Below, one piece after another: positions 44,177 to 52,900 of a stretch of 64,000 nt of DNA (position 1 is the first letter of the stretch; each line of letters starts with the position of its first letter). The notes beneath the pieces were generated by a model that ran no database searches, had not been told where the DNA came from, and saw nothing but the letters and a program-made list of their open reading frames with translations. The translations under genes were made by a program, and so were the position numbers. The stretch covers positions 2,666,001 to 2,730,000 of the forward strand of contig NZ_OU745390.1 in NCBI RefSeq assembly GCF_916618955.1, read 5' to 3'. Origin of the DNA: Pseudomonas sp. Marseille-Q3773 (GTDB lineage Bacteria > Pseudomonadota > Gammaproteobacteria > Pseudomonadales > Pseudomonadaceae).

Positions 44177-47100
44177 ATGACTACCCACTTCAAGCTCAGC
44201 GCCCTCAGCCGACTGCTCGCCAGCCTGCGCCCCATCAGTATTTTCCAGGACCCCGAACCCACCCTGCCCAAACCGCGTATCCCGATTGCCGAGAGCAACG
44301 GCGGTATTCGCTATAAGGACATCTCCGACCCCGCAGTTCCGGTGCAGGTATTGATCAACGCCTACCCGCAAATCCAGATCAACGACTTCATCGAACTGTT
44401 CTGGAACGAGCGCCCCGCCAATTCCGTGCTGGTCAACCAGGGCCATATCGACCAAGGCAGCATCACCCTCGATGTACCGAGCCTGGCCATCCAGGACGGC
44501 ATGCCGCCGGTGCACTACCTGGTCACCAGTCCCAACGGCACCAACCAATACAAATCGTTCCCACTGGACATCCTGGTCAAGACCGACGTACCCGGCGGCA
44601 CCGACCCGATCCCGTCCACCCCTGAAGTCAACGAGAACCTGCTGGCCGTCACCGGTGTGCCGGAACTGATCGACGACAGCAACGCCGGCAACATCGTCGC
44701 CACCGTGCCCAGCTACCAGAACATGACCAAAGGCGACAAGATCAAGCTCAGCTGGGGTGGCTACTTCATCGAGCATGAGCTCAAGGAGGAGGGAATCAAC
44801 AACCCGGTGCCCATTCCCGTCCCTCGCGAGACAATCGAAAAGGCCGGTGCAGGTCCGGTGGTCATCGAGTACGAGATTCGCGACATCGTCAATAACTGGT
44901 CGCTGTGGTCGCTCAAATTTACCCCCGACGTCGAGGTCGGCGCCGGCTTGCTGCGCGAGCCAGACGCGCTCGACGTCGTCGGCGGCAAGCTCGACCTCGT
45001 AGAGCTCGGCGACAATGACGCCCGCATCCGGGTGCGTGTCTATGCCGACATGGCTCCAGGGGACGAGGTTGCTTTGTCCTGGTTCGTCCGGCCACCCACC
45101 GGCAGTCCTATCGAATACGCCGATGAGAAGATCATCGATTCCGACAGCGACGGTCTGCCAGTCGAGTTCCTGGTCCCCAACGCAACCGCCAAGGCCAGTG
45201 CCGGTGGCACCGTCGCGGTCAAGTACAGCGTCACCTCCAACCTTGGCGTGCAGAACTCACGGCGCACCACGTTCGAGGTGATTGGCCAGGTCCAGAAATT
45301 ACCAGAACCGAGCATCAGGGAGGCCTTGGGCACTGTGCTGGACCCTGCGAACATTCCGCAAGGCGGCGCCACCGCCACGGTCCCGGCCTGGCCCGGAGCG
45401 GCCAGCGGCGACAAGCTGGAACTGTTCATCAACGCCCGCGATGCCAATGATGCCCCTTCTTCTCATTACGATTTCAAGGACATCAGCGGTGGGCAGGCCG
45501 GTCACCCGGTGGACTTCCTCGTGCCCAGGGCCTTCTTCCTGCCGTTGGTCAATGGCTCGCTTGAGGCCTATTACCGGGTCAAGGGCGAAGACTCCTACCC
45601 GCTCACATTGGACGTCGTCGAGCAGGGCGGTGCCGAACTGCCGGCGCCAAGTGTGAACGGCGTGGAGGCGGATGGCGTACTCGACCCCGACGCCGTGCCT
45701 AACGGTACCAAGGCGATGGTGCCGCAATACCCGGGCAAGGCCGTCAATGACCGCATTTACCTGACCTGGGCCGGACTACCTGAGGCCAGTTACACCGACG
45801 ACATCAATGTGACCGAGGATAACCTGGGCACGCCGATCGGCTTCGACATCGCCTACAGCCCATACATCATTGGCAACCTTAACAGCAGCGTGGCGGTCAG
45901 TTACCAGGTGATGCGGGCTGGCGGTGGTTCAGCCCCATCGGCCACCTTGCCAATCCAGGTACGGCGCAAGGCGGGCGAGGAGTTCGTGGCCCCAAGCGTG
46001 CTGCAAGCCCCCACCGGAACACTCGACCCGATCGACGCGGTGGATGGCGCCACCGTGCGAGTCAAGTACGACGGCATGCTGCCCAGCGATACCATGGCCG
46101 TGGCCTGGATCGGGAACAGCCAGGCCGACACCTGGGAAAGCGACCCGAAGAATGGCAGTGCCTTTGGTCAGGTAGACTTCAGCGTGCCAGTGAGTGTGGT
46201 GGCGGCGAGCCAGGGCAAACTCATCGAAGTGCGCTATGCCGTGGTGCGCAATGACCAGCCCCCGAAGCCGTCACTTCCACTGGAATTGACGGTAGGCGTG
46301 TTGTCGCAGGACCACTTGCCATTGCCAGTGGTGCCTGAGGCACCCGACAAGATACTTGACATGGCAACATTCCAGGGCAATGCAAAGGTTACCGTTGCCC
46401 CCTGGCGATTGATTGCCCTGGCACAGCGCTACTGGATCAAGGTCAGCGGTACAAACGACAACTCACAACCTTACAGTTTTTATGTCGCATCCAATCAGCC
46501 CGTGACCAACTCGGAGGTAGGCGGCGGCCTGGATTGGCCAATGTTGCGTAGCGAACTACAGAAGCTCAAGCACGAGACCCCGCTGACAGTCGAGGTGAGC
46601 ATCGCTTTCGATCCGGCCCAGGACGAAACAGCTGCTCGCAAGTTGCTACCGTTGATCCTGACACTGCGCAAGCCAGCCACAATCATACCTGGCGATCTGT
46701 ATATTCCGAAGGCCCCCGCCAGACGTCTGAATGTTCAGACTGATTTCTACCGCGATGAATTCCTCGATGTGCAAGTACTGGTGTATGAGGGCATGGCGCC
46801 AGGGCAATCGATCGTTCTGCAATGGGAAGGCCCGCTCTTTACCTGGAGAAGTGATCCGCAACGGGTCAACACACCGAGCATAATCACCTTCAAAGTGCCG
46901 CGACTTGAAGTACTCGATGCAATCGGCTATTCGGTGAAGATTCACTATATCGTCAACGACACTATTCCCTCAGCACCCTACACCCTGAACATCGATAGCC
47001 AAGGCATGAGCATGCCGCCGCCGCGATTCTCTGATCAAGGAGGGGGTTCCTACGCGGTTTCGATTTATTCTCCCGATCAACAGACCGACCACACGGGGCG

Positions 47101-47293
47101 CGTGCGCTGGACCGGGGTAATAACTCGCGACACCGCTGAGCAGCACCTTCAGACTGGAGAAGTTGAATACTTCCAGATCCCGACTGCCTGGATAAATGAG
47201 AACAGAGGCCGCGAAGTGCTGATCAACTATACAATCTACCGTGGTAATAATGAGCCATTCAGATTCTCCCAGGTACTGCGACTAAAACTTTGA
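44177..47293 (+). CDS. Large Ig-like repeat protein, about nine repeats (module 2)
   Basis: 1038 residues from MTTHFKLSALSRLLASLRPI (ATG at 44177, GCAGGAG 7 bp upstream; an in-frame start at 44123 is less likely). About nine divergent beta-rich repeats of 100-115 residues. Each shows a Leu/Val-Pro opening, a central G-D-x-(I/V)-x-L-x-W strand (for example MTKGDKIKLSWGG, MAPGDEVALSWFV, MAPGQSIVLQWEG) and a closing V-x-Y-x-V strand. No classical signal peptide, membrane segment or cell-wall anchor is visible. Repeat architecture suggests an adhesin-like or effector-scaffold role; function is unknown. Confidence 0.78.
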   Translation: MTTHFKLSALSRLLASLRPISIFQDPEPTLPKPRIPIAESNGGIRYKDISDPAVPVQVLINAYPQIQINDFIELFWNERPANSVLVNQGHIDQGSITLDVPSLAIQDGMPPVHYLVTSPNGTNQYKSFPLDILVKTDVPGGTDPIPSTPEVNENLLAVTGVPELIDDSNAGNIVATVPSYQNMTKGDKIKLSWGGYFIEHELKEEGINNPVPIPVPRETIEKAGAGPVVIEYEIRDIVNNWSLWSLKFTPDVEVGAGLLREPDALDVVGGKLDLVELGDNDARIRVRVYADMAPGDEVALSWFVRPPTGSPIEYADEKIIDSDSDGLPVEFLVPNATAKASAGGTVAVKYSVTSNLGVQNSRRTTFEVIGQVQKLPEPSIREALGTVLDPANIPQGGATATVPAWPGAASGDKLELFINARDANDAPSSHYDFKDISGGQAGHPVDFLVPRAFFLPLVNGSLEAYYRVKGEDSYPLTLDVVEQGGAELPAPSVNGVEADGVLDPDAVPNGTKAMVPQYPGKAVNDRIYLTWAGLPEASYTDDINVTEDNLGTPIGFDIAYSPYIIGNLNSSVAVSYQVMRAGGGSAPSATLPIQVRRKAGEEFVAPSVLQAPTGTLDPIDAVDGATVRVKYDGMLPSDTMAVAWIGNSQADTWESDPKNGSAFGQVDFSVPVSVVAASQGKLIEVRYAVVRNDQPPKPSLPLELTVGVLSQDHLPLPVVPEAPDKILDMATFQGNAKVTVAPWRLIALAQRYWIKVSGTNDNSQPYSFYVASNQPVTNSEVGGGLDWPMLRSELQKLKHETPLTVEVSIAFDPAQDETAARKLLPLILTLRKPATIIPGDLYIPKAPARRLNVQTDFYRDEFLDVQVLVYEGMAPGQSIVLQWEGPLFTWRSDPQRVNTPSIITFKVPRLEVLDAIGYSVKIHYIVNDTIPSAPYTLNIDSQGMSMPPPRFSDQGGGSYAVSIYSPDQQTDHTGRVRWTGVITRDTAEQHLQTGEVEYFQIPTAWINENRGREVLINYTIYRGNNEPFRFSQVLRLKL

Positions 47294-47298
47294 AGTAC

Positions 47299-47331
47299 CA
47301 ACGCTCTGTGCTCTTCGAGCACAGAGCGTTG
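47299..47331 (+). terminator. Strong hairpin after large repeat protein
   Basis: CAACGCTCTGTGCTC-TTC-GAGCACAGAGCGTTG, perfect 15-bp stem with a 3-nt loop, 6 bp after the stop; the tail is only moderately T-rich. Confidence 0.8.
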
Positions 47332-47363
47332 CAGTTGTTGTAGGCAAAGAGCACTGCAGCAAA

Positions 47364-47383
47364 CCTGGCATTTTTACCAGTTG
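47364..47383 (+). promoter_or_regulatory. Shared element, copy 3
   Basis: CCTGGCATTTTTACCAGTTG, third copy of the module element, 109 bp upstream of the short lipoprotein gene. Its outer arms CTGG/CCAG are perfectly symmetric. Confidence 0.55.
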
Positions 47384-47468
47384 TAGCGGTTCACCCACCT
47401 ACCTATTCTGTTTTCAACCTGGGTCAAACCACACAACTTCACCACCGCAGCACCCCTGCTCATTGACC

Positions 47469-47477
47469 GGGGGGGGG
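47469..47477 (+). repeat. Nine-G homopolymer before short lipoprotein gene
   Basis: G9 run ending 15 bp before the ATG at 47493 and immediately ahead of the ribosome-binding region (TGGGAGA). Such tracts are prone to slippage. Confidence 0.7.
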
Positions 47478-47492
47478 TGGGAGAATTACCCG

Positions 47493-48125
47493 ATGAAAAA
47501 ACTAGCGTTGGTACTGATCATATGGCTGCTCTCCGCTTGTACCAGCCAGGAACCCACAGTTCCTCCCGTCATTCCATCCATCACCGTGCTCAATGGCCCG
47601 GCCACGGCGGAGGCCTTGACCAGGCGTTACAACGACACCCGGGCAAACTGTGGCAGTGACAGCATGCCGGCATTCCTCTGCTCGGGGGTTATCATACGCG
47701 CCACGACCTACGATCCTGGCTACGACACCTGGGACCCTAGTCCTAAAGCCCTGGCGAAAGGCAGTGTTTCGTTTTCCTACCTGCGCAAGGACAACAACTT
47801 GCAGAGCTTCGCCTGGAGACCGAGCAATCCCAACGGTTTTATCTCTTATCCGATCATCGGCAATCCACCAGACAAACTCGATCTCCCTATTCTGTGCCAT
47901 TTCCCCATGGATGGCTGGACCGGCAACCGAACTGAATGGTACGGGTGTGGCGTCTATCCCGGGGTGGCTGGCAGCTATGCCTCACCAGAGGAGCTGGACC
48001 CAGCACGCAGGAGCAAGCAGAACCTCCTCACCAAAACCGGCATCGACCTGCCGATCATCGAGGTCACGCTGCCCACCACGGCGACTGGCAGCGCAACCTT
48101 CCAGTACATTGCCGCGGACCAGTAA
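47493..48125 (+). CDS. Shortened halovibrin-like lipoprotein (module 2)
   Basis: 210 residues, lipoprotein signal MKKLALVLIIWLLSAC (Cys16). Its first ~140 residues match the module 1 lipoprotein closely (NGPATAEALTRRYNDTRANC, PAFLCSGVIIRATTYDPGYD, VSFSYLRKDNN). It then lacks about 100 residues corresponding to that protein's middle part, including NELVHGLWEQNIP. It rejoins at IDLPIIEVTLPTTATGSATF and stops after YIAADQ, so the Big-2 and C-terminal domains are missing. Either a functional short variant or a decaying copy. The frame is open throughout. Confidence 0.7.
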   Translation: MKKLALVLIIWLLSACTSQEPTVPPVIPSITVLNGPATAEALTRRYNDTRANCGSDSMPAFLCSGVIIRATTYDPGYDTWDPSPKALAKGSVSFSYLRKDNNLQSFAWRPSNPNGFISYPIIGNPPDKLDLPILCHFPMDGWTGNRTEWYGCGVYPGVAGSYASPEELDPARRSKQNLLTKTGIDLPIIEVTLPTTATGSATFQYIAADQ

Positions 48126-48184
48126 TGCCCGGTTAGAGACGATCGGGCGGAGTACCTCGCCTGCCGTGAAGTACACCGCCCTGA

Positions 48185-48973
48185 TCAGCAATACACCCGC
48201 CCACGCAGGTACAGGGCAGCGCGACCACTGATGATCACCCGGCCATTGCCTGGCACGTCACAATGCAACTGCCCTTTGCGCGCCCCGCCTTGTTCGCAGG
48301 TCAATGCGCGCTTGCCGAGCATGGCGGACCACAGCGGTGCCAGCGAGGTATGCGCCGAGCCGGTGACCGGGTCTTCGTTGACCCCAACCCGAGGGCCGAA
48401 CCAGCGGGTGACGAAATCATGATCACGGCCTGCTGCCGTTACCGCGATGCCGCGTACGTCGAATGCCGACAGGGCAACAAAATCAGGTTTCAGCGAGGCA
48501 AGCACCGCCAAGTCGTCGATCAGCACCACGTAATCATCCGAGCGATACACCGCCCTGGCATTGCTCAGCCCCAGCGCCTCCAACAGCCCGGTTGGCAGGT
48601 CGATGGCCACCGGCTGCTTGGCCGGGAAGTCCATCGCCAGCAATCCGTCGGCAGCCCGGCTGACCCGCAGTTCACCGCTGCGGGTATTGAAGCGCAGCAC
48701 TTCGGCCGGCTCGCCTAGATGTTCGAACAGTACATAGGCGGAGGCCAGAGTGGCATGGCCGCACAAATCTACTTCGACGCTGGGAGTGAACCAGCGCAGG
48801 TCGAAGGCCTCGCCGTTACGCACGAAATAGGCGGTTTCCGACAGGTTGTTCTCTTCGGCGATGCGCTGCAGCAGGTCATCCGGCAGCCAGCTGCCCAGCG
48901 GGATCACCGCTGCCGGGTTGCCACCGAAGGGATCGGCGGAAAAAGCATCGACCTGGAAGATCTCGAGTTGCAT
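48185..48973 (-). CDS. PhzF-family isomerase/epimerase-like protein
   Basis: 262 residues from MQLEIFQVDAFSADPFGGNP. Diaminopimelate-epimerase fold: GNPAAVIPL (about 18-26), EENNLSETAYFV (about 39-50) with the catalytic Glu, DLCGHATLASAYVLF (about 67-81) and NEDPVTGSAHTSLAPLW (about 200-216). No phenazine genes are nearby, so this is one of the many PhzF paralogs of unknown substrate. It lies 46 bp downstream of a 2-hydroxyacid dehydrogenase gene on the same strand. Confidence 0.88.
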   Translation of the reverse strand: MQLEIFQVDAFSADPFGGNPAAVIPLGSWLPDDLLQRIAEENNLSETAYFVRNGEAFDLRWFTPSVEVDLCGHATLASAYVLFEHLGEPAEVLRFNTRSGELRVSRAADGLLAMDFPAKQPVAIDLPTGLLEALGLSNARAVYRSDDYVVLIDDLAVLASLKPDFVALSAFDVRGIAVTAAGRDHDFVTRWFGPRVGVNEDPVTGSAHTSLAPLWSAMLGKRALTCEQGGARKGQLHCDVPGNGRVIISGRAALYLRGRVYC

Positions 48974-49019
48974 GCAAACGCTCCTTATGGGCCGGGCAGT
49001 GCCGGTGATATCGAATGGG

Positions 49020-49958
49020 TCAAGGTAGAACGGGGGTGAGCACCGGCTCACCGGCAAAGAACGCCTGTAAATTGCGCAGCACCAAGGTCACCGTGTCGCG
49101 TGCCGCTTCTGGCGACTGGCCGGCCACATGCGGCGTGAGCACGGTATTGGCGAGGGTCTTGAGCGCATCGGGCACCTGCGGCTCGTCATCGAACACATCG
49201 AGCGCGGCACCGGCCAGTCGGCCCTGCTGCAGCGCGGCAAGCAGCGCCTGGGTGTCGACTACGCTGGCACGGGCGATGTTGACCAGGTAGCCCTCGGCAC
49301 CCAGCGCATCGAGCACCTGGGCATCGACCAGGTGGTGGGTATTGACGCCGCCAGGGGTGGCGACGACCAGGACGTCGACAGCTTCGGCCAGGTGCAGCGG
49401 GCTGTCGTACCGGGTATAGGGCAAATCCTGGCGCGGCGTGCGGCTGTAGTAGCTGATAGGCATGTCAAAGCCCAGATGGGCGCGCTTGGCGATGGCCTGC
49501 CCGACCGCACCAAGACCGAGAATGCCCAGGCGTTTGCCACTTACCGAGGGGCTGATCACCCGGTTCCATTCGCCGCGTCGGGTACTGGCATCGGCGTGGG
49601 GAATGTCGCGCAACAGCGCCAACAGCAAGGCCATGGCATGGTCAGCGACCGCGCTGGCATTGGCCCCGGCACCGTTGGTGACGGTGATGCCGCGGGCGGC
49701 GGCGGCGGCCAGATCGACCTGCTCGTAGCCGGCGCCGATCACACAGATGATCTGTAATCTGGGCAGGCTATGGATTTCGGCGGCAGTCAGGCCCAGCGGG
49801 CCGCGGGTGAGTACCGCATCGATTTCATCGGCGTGGTGCTGAATGGCCTCGGCGCGCAGTTGCGGTGAGGGGGCACGCATCAATTGGTAGCCAGCCTGCT
49901 CCAACAGGGGCAGGTAATCGTCGACGGTTTCTACCAGAACCAGGACTGTCTTGCGCAT
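49020..49958 (-). CDS. D-isomer-specific 2-hydroxyacid dehydrogenase
   Basis: 312 residues. NAD(P)-binding motif LGILGLGAVGQAIAKRAHLG (about 144-163), catalytic Arg in NIARASVVD (about 232-240), Glu in DVFDDEPQVP (about 257-266) and His in TPHVAGQSPEA (about 280-290). Family enzymes reduce 2-oxoacids such as glyoxylate or hydroxypyruvate; the substrate here is not determined. Likely co-transcribed with the PhzF-like gene. Confidence 0.9.
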   Translation of the reverse strand: MRKTVLVLVETVDDYLPLLEQAGYQLMRAPSPQLRAEAIQHHADEIDAVLTRGPLGLTAAEIHSLPRLQIICVIGAGYEQVDLAAAAARGITVTNGAGANASAVADHAMALLLALLRDIPHADASTRRGEWNRVISPSVSGKRLGILGLGAVGQAIAKRAHLGFDMPISYYSRTPRQDLPYTRYDSPLHLAEAVDVLVVATPGGVNTHHLVDAQVLDALGAEGYLVNIARASVVDTQALLAALQQGRLAGAALDVFDDEPQVPDALKTLANTVLTPHVAGQSPEAARDTVTLVLRNLQAFFAGEPVLTPVLP

Positions 49959-50076
49959 GCCACCTCCGGATCAGTTCGAGGTGGCATTATGCGGAATCAC
50001 CGACCAGTACAGTCAATCGAAATAATAAGGCAAAACTGCACTGTTCTGCTAAGCATGGCTTCGTGCTCCTAACCCT

Positions 50077-50136
50077 GCTCTTGCTCTTGCTCTTGCTCTT
50101 GCTCTTGCTCTTGCTCTTGCTCTTGCTCTTGCTCTT
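50077..50136. repeat. Ten-copy GCTCTT tandem hexamer
   Basis: Exactly ten perfect GCTCTT units (60 bp), followed by GATC. Perfect copies suggest recent expansion and copy-number variability. Confidence 0.95.
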
Positions 50137-50144
50137 GATCTTCG

Positions 50145-50390
50145 CGACTTCAGGAGGCCGAACGCAGGCCTTGCGGAGGGAGGTGACGGGCATGGATGCC
50201 CGTCAAGCGCTGAGGCCCCATGGATGGGGCCTGCAGCGCGTCCTCCCGGGAGCAAGGCCGGAGTGAGGGAACCCCGTAGCGCAGCGGAGGGGCCGGATGA
50301 TAGGAGCGCAGCGTTTTTTGGTTACTTTTTGCCGCGTTTGGCAAAAAGTGACTCGCCGTAAGGGCGAAAAGGTGAGTCAGCGTCGCCATC
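50145..50390. repeat. Long inverted repeat, left arm
   Basis: Starts CGACTTCAGGAGGCCGAACG and ends CGTCGCCATC. Inverse complement of 50499-50740 with scattered mismatches. Contains internal hairpins GACGGGCATGGATGCCCGTC and GGCCCCATGGATGGGGCC. Confidence 0.93.
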
Positions 50391-50498
50391 GCCAATGGAC
50401 TTTGCGCGCGATAAAAACCAGCGCTATCCCGCTTTAATCTTTTCGCTTTTCGCTTTCAGGCGTGGGCTTCAACAATGAGGTCAACATTCATTTTCAAA

Positions 50499-50740
50499 GA
50501 TGGCGCTTAGTCACCTTTCCGCCCTTACGGCGGGTCACTTTTTGTCAAACGCGACAAAAAGTAACCAAAAAACGCTGGCTCCCATCATCCGGCCCCTGCG
50601 CTGCGCTCCGGGGTCCCCTCGCTACGGGCTTGCTCCCGGGAGGACGCGCTGCAGGCCCCATCCATGGGGCCTCAGCGCTTGACGGGCATCCATGCCCGTC
50701 ACCTCCCTCCGCAAGCCCTTCGCTCGGCCTCCTGAAGTCG
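50499..50740. repeat. Long inverted repeat, right arm
   Basis: Starts GATGGCGCTTAGTCACC and ends CCTCCTGAAGTCG, pairing with the left arm around a 108-bp loop. The conserved segment TTTTTGTC...GTAACCAAAAAACGCT is a dispersed Pseudomonas intergenic motif known to me from other genomes. Confidence 0.93.
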
Positions 50741-50805
50741 CATTCGGCGGCGCCTGAACTATCGCGCGCTTAGAAGCAAAGGCAAAGGCAAAGTTAACGC
50801 TGCAA

Positions 50806-51222
50806 CTACTGGGCGAATGCGCGTCCCAGACCACCCGGTACGCCACTGCTGTCCGTTTCCTGCCAAGGCCCATTCGGGCTCAGCGACCAGCTCCAGCCGT
50901 TATCGAACCGGTAGTAGGTGCGCTGGCGGTAGAAGGTATTGGGTTGCTTCTCAAGCACGTATACACCCAGTTTCGGGTCCCAGTGGCTCGCCCCCCCAGG
51001 CGGTGGCGCAAAGCTGGCCGAAGTGCGCGGCATCGGCTTGGGAATGGCCGCCGGCTTGCTCGGCGCAGTGGACGGTTGCCCACCCGGCGCCGGCTTGACC
51101 ACCGGGCCCTGCTGCGGCAACCGCTCGATCGGCGGCTCCGGCTGTTCGTACGGCTCATGCACCGTACACGCAGACAAACCCAGGGCGAGGGTGATCAGGG
51201 TCAGGCGGACGGTGCTGTGCAT
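50806..51222 (-). CDS. Small lipoprotein downstream of ccmI
   Basis: 138 residues. Signal MHSTVRLTLITLALGLSAC with lipobox Cys19, then a Pro-rich linker (EQPEPPIERLPQQGPVVKPA) and a C-terminal part with aromatic residues (FYRQRTYYRFDNGWSWSLSP, about 97-116). Starts 12 bp after ccmI, so it belongs to the end of the ccm operon. I do not recognise a function; a periplasmic or outer-membrane location follows from the lipobox. Confidence 0.8.
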   Translation of the reverse strand: MHSTVRLTLITLALGLSACTVHEPYEQPEPPIERLPQQGPVVKPAPGGQPSTAPSKPAAIPKPMPRTSASFAPPPGGASHWDPKLGVYVLEKQPNTFYRQRTYYRFDNGWSWSLSPNGPWQETDSSGVPGGLGRAFAQ

Positions 51223-51234
51223 GGCATTGCTCTC

Positions 51235-52431
51235 TTACGGGTCGGGGCTGTCGATGGTCAGGCGCTGGGTGGCTTGCGTGGTGCTGGGCAGTGGCGCGCC
51301 CTGGCCAATCCACTCGCCATGGGTAGGCTGGCCAGCGCGCGAGACACGTGCAACCAGTTGGACTTCGGCAAAGTCGGACAGTTTCATCTGCGGCAGCATC
51401 GCGTCAGCATCGGACAGTTCCACCTCTATCGGCAACTGCGCCACCGTCACCCGCTTGGCCGCCAACGGCATCGGCGGCCCGTTGCTGGCGCGGGCAAAGA
51501 TGAACACCGTGTCGTCCGCCCTGACCTTGTCTTTCAGCGCCGCCGCCAGCTCCACCCGCACCTTCAGACGCGCTGCCACCGGCGCGGGTTGCGCAGCCTG
51601 GCCCGACGAGCCGCCCAGGCGCTCGGCAGCGCGATTGATACCGCCCTGCAGCGCCTCACGCGATGCGTCACCTTCCGGCAACTGGGCCAGCAAACGCTTC
51701 CAGTAATCGATGGCCTCCTGGTAGCGCTCGCCCTCGAAAGCGGCGATGCCACGCAGCCCCAGGCTGGTCACTTCGTTGGGGTCGGTTTTCAGTGCCTCGT
51801 CAGTCAGCGCTTGCAGCTGCGGGTTCCATTGCTTGCCTGCAGCGAAGTACAGCGCCTGGGCCCACTGCCCCAGCAGGTCGGGCTGACGCCCGGCCAAGGC
51901 CACGGCGCGCTCGAAGGTGCGCGCAGCATCGGCCGGACGCTGTTCGGCCATGTAGGAACGCCCCAGGTAATACACCGCCTCGGCCGAGTCCGGCTGGGCT
52001 TGCACCACCCGTTCCAGGCGGGCCGTCATCTCTTCCATCGACTTGGGCGCTTCGGCGAACTCCTGGGTCAGTTCCACCCTGTCCGCGGCACCAAAATGCA
52101 AGTACAGGCCCAGCGCCATCAGTGGTACCAACACCGCCGCCACTACTGGCAGGGTTTTGCCCAGATGGCCCTGGCGCGCAACTTCGGCGCCTTCAGTATC
52201 CGCCAGCAGCTCACGCGCAGCTTCGTCGCGGCCCTTGGCCATTTGCGCCTCGTCAAGCACGCCAGCAGCCTGCTGCGCCGCCAGTTCGTCGATACGCTCC
52301 TGGTACAGCGCCACGTTCAGGGCGGTGCGGTCTTCTTCCTGCTGCTGGCGCCGGCCACGCAGGATCGGGATCAACAGGAAACCAAGGGCAGCGAGCAGCA
52401 ACAGGCCCGCACTCAGCCAGAATTCAGTCAT
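51235..52431 (-). CDS. ccmI: Cytochrome c maturation protein CcmI (CycH)
   Basis: Chaperone that presents apocytochrome c to the CcmF/H haem ligation complex. 398 residues from [20 protein letters not shown]; the longer frame to 52515 is inside ccmH. Two N-terminal membrane helices with a cytoplasmic loop (about 5-120), then periplasmic TPR repeats (for example [22 protein letters not shown], about 133) and a C-terminal beta domain. Overlaps ccmH by 8 bp. Confidence 0.93.
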   Translation of the reverse strand: MTEFWLSAGLLLLAALGFLLIPILRGRRQQQEEDRTALNVALYQERIDELAAQQAAGVLDEAQMAKGRDEAARELLADTEGAEVARQGHLGKTLPVVAAVLVPLMALGLYLHFGAADRVELTQEFAEAPKSMEEMTARLERVVQAQPDSAEAVYYLGRSYMAEQRPADAARTFERAVALAGRQPDLLGQWAQALYFAAGKQWNPQLQALTDEALKTDPNEVTSLGLRGIAAFEGERYQEAIDYWKRLLAQLPEGDASREALQGGINRAAERLGGSSGQAAQPAPVAARLKVRVELAAALKDKVRADDTVFIFARASNGPPMPLAAKRVTVAQLPIEVELSDADAMLPQMKLSDFAEVQLVARVSRAGQPTHGEWIGQGAPLPSTTQATQRLTIDSPDP

Positions 52432-52900
52432 GGGTCTGTTCTTTTTCCAGCAGTTTGGCGAGACGCTCGCGTTCTTCGAGGGACAGCTCCTGGGTAGCCT
52501 GGGTGGCCGAACCACGGCGACGGCGCACGATCACCGCCAGCACCACGAAACCGCCGACCAGCAGAATCCCCGGGCCGAACCAGAGCAACCAGGTGCGGCC
52601 ACTGAGTGCCGGCTTGTAGCGCACGAAGTCGCCATAGCGGTCGACCATGAAGTCGACGATCTGCTGGTTGCTCTTGCCCTCACCGAGCATGCGGTAGATT
52701 TCGCGGCGCAGGTCGGCGGCGATCGGTGCGTTGGAGTCGGCGATGTCCTGGTTCTGGCACTTGGGGCAACGTAGCTCCTTGGTCAGTTGCTGATAACGCT
52801 CACGCTCGGCGTCATCGCGGAACTGGTAGGTATCGATGGCCGCCTTGGCCACACCGGCCAGGCTGATGCCCAGCACGGCTGCTGCCAACCAGCGCTTCAT
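52424..52900 (-). CDS. ccmH: Cytochrome c maturation protein CcmH
   Basis: Thiol-disulfide protein keeping the apocytochrome haem-binding cysteines reduced. 158 residues, signal peptide [20 protein letters not shown], redox motif LRCPKCQNQ with Cys45 and Cys48, then one membrane anchor ([20 protein letters not shown], about 104-123). Short N-terminal-type CcmH; the TPR part is in the separate ccmI. Overlaps ccmG by 4 bp. Confidence 0.95.
   Translation of the reverse strand: MKRWLAAAVLGISLAGVAKAAIDTYQFRDDAERERYQQLTKELRCPKCQNQDIADSNAPIAADLRREIYRMLGEGKSNQQIVDFMVDRYGDFVRYKPALSGRTWLLWFGPGILLVGGFVVLAVIVRRRRGSATQATQELSLEERERLAKLLEKEQTHD

Larger units (their letters stand above)
49959..50805. other. 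847-bp non-coding repeat region
   Basis: No protein gene is supported. The region holds the GCTCTT hexamer array (50077-50136) and a long inverted repeat with arms 50145-50390 and 50499-50740. Short frames here encode only repeat-derived KSKSKS/RARARA or Pro/Arg-rich sequence. Confidence 0.85.

Noticed and set aside
48185..48973. Phenazine biosynthesis
   Set aside because: PhzF-like protein alone; no other phz genes are in the window, and most PhzF homologues are not phenazine enzymes.
50077..50136. Possible CRISPR array
   Set aside because: Direct repeats are 6 bp with no spacers and there are no cas genes nearby; it is a simple microsatellite.
50049..50255. Short frames encoding RARARA or KSKSKS repeats
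   Set aside because: Produced by translation of the GCTCTT hexamer array; no ribosome-binding site or homology.
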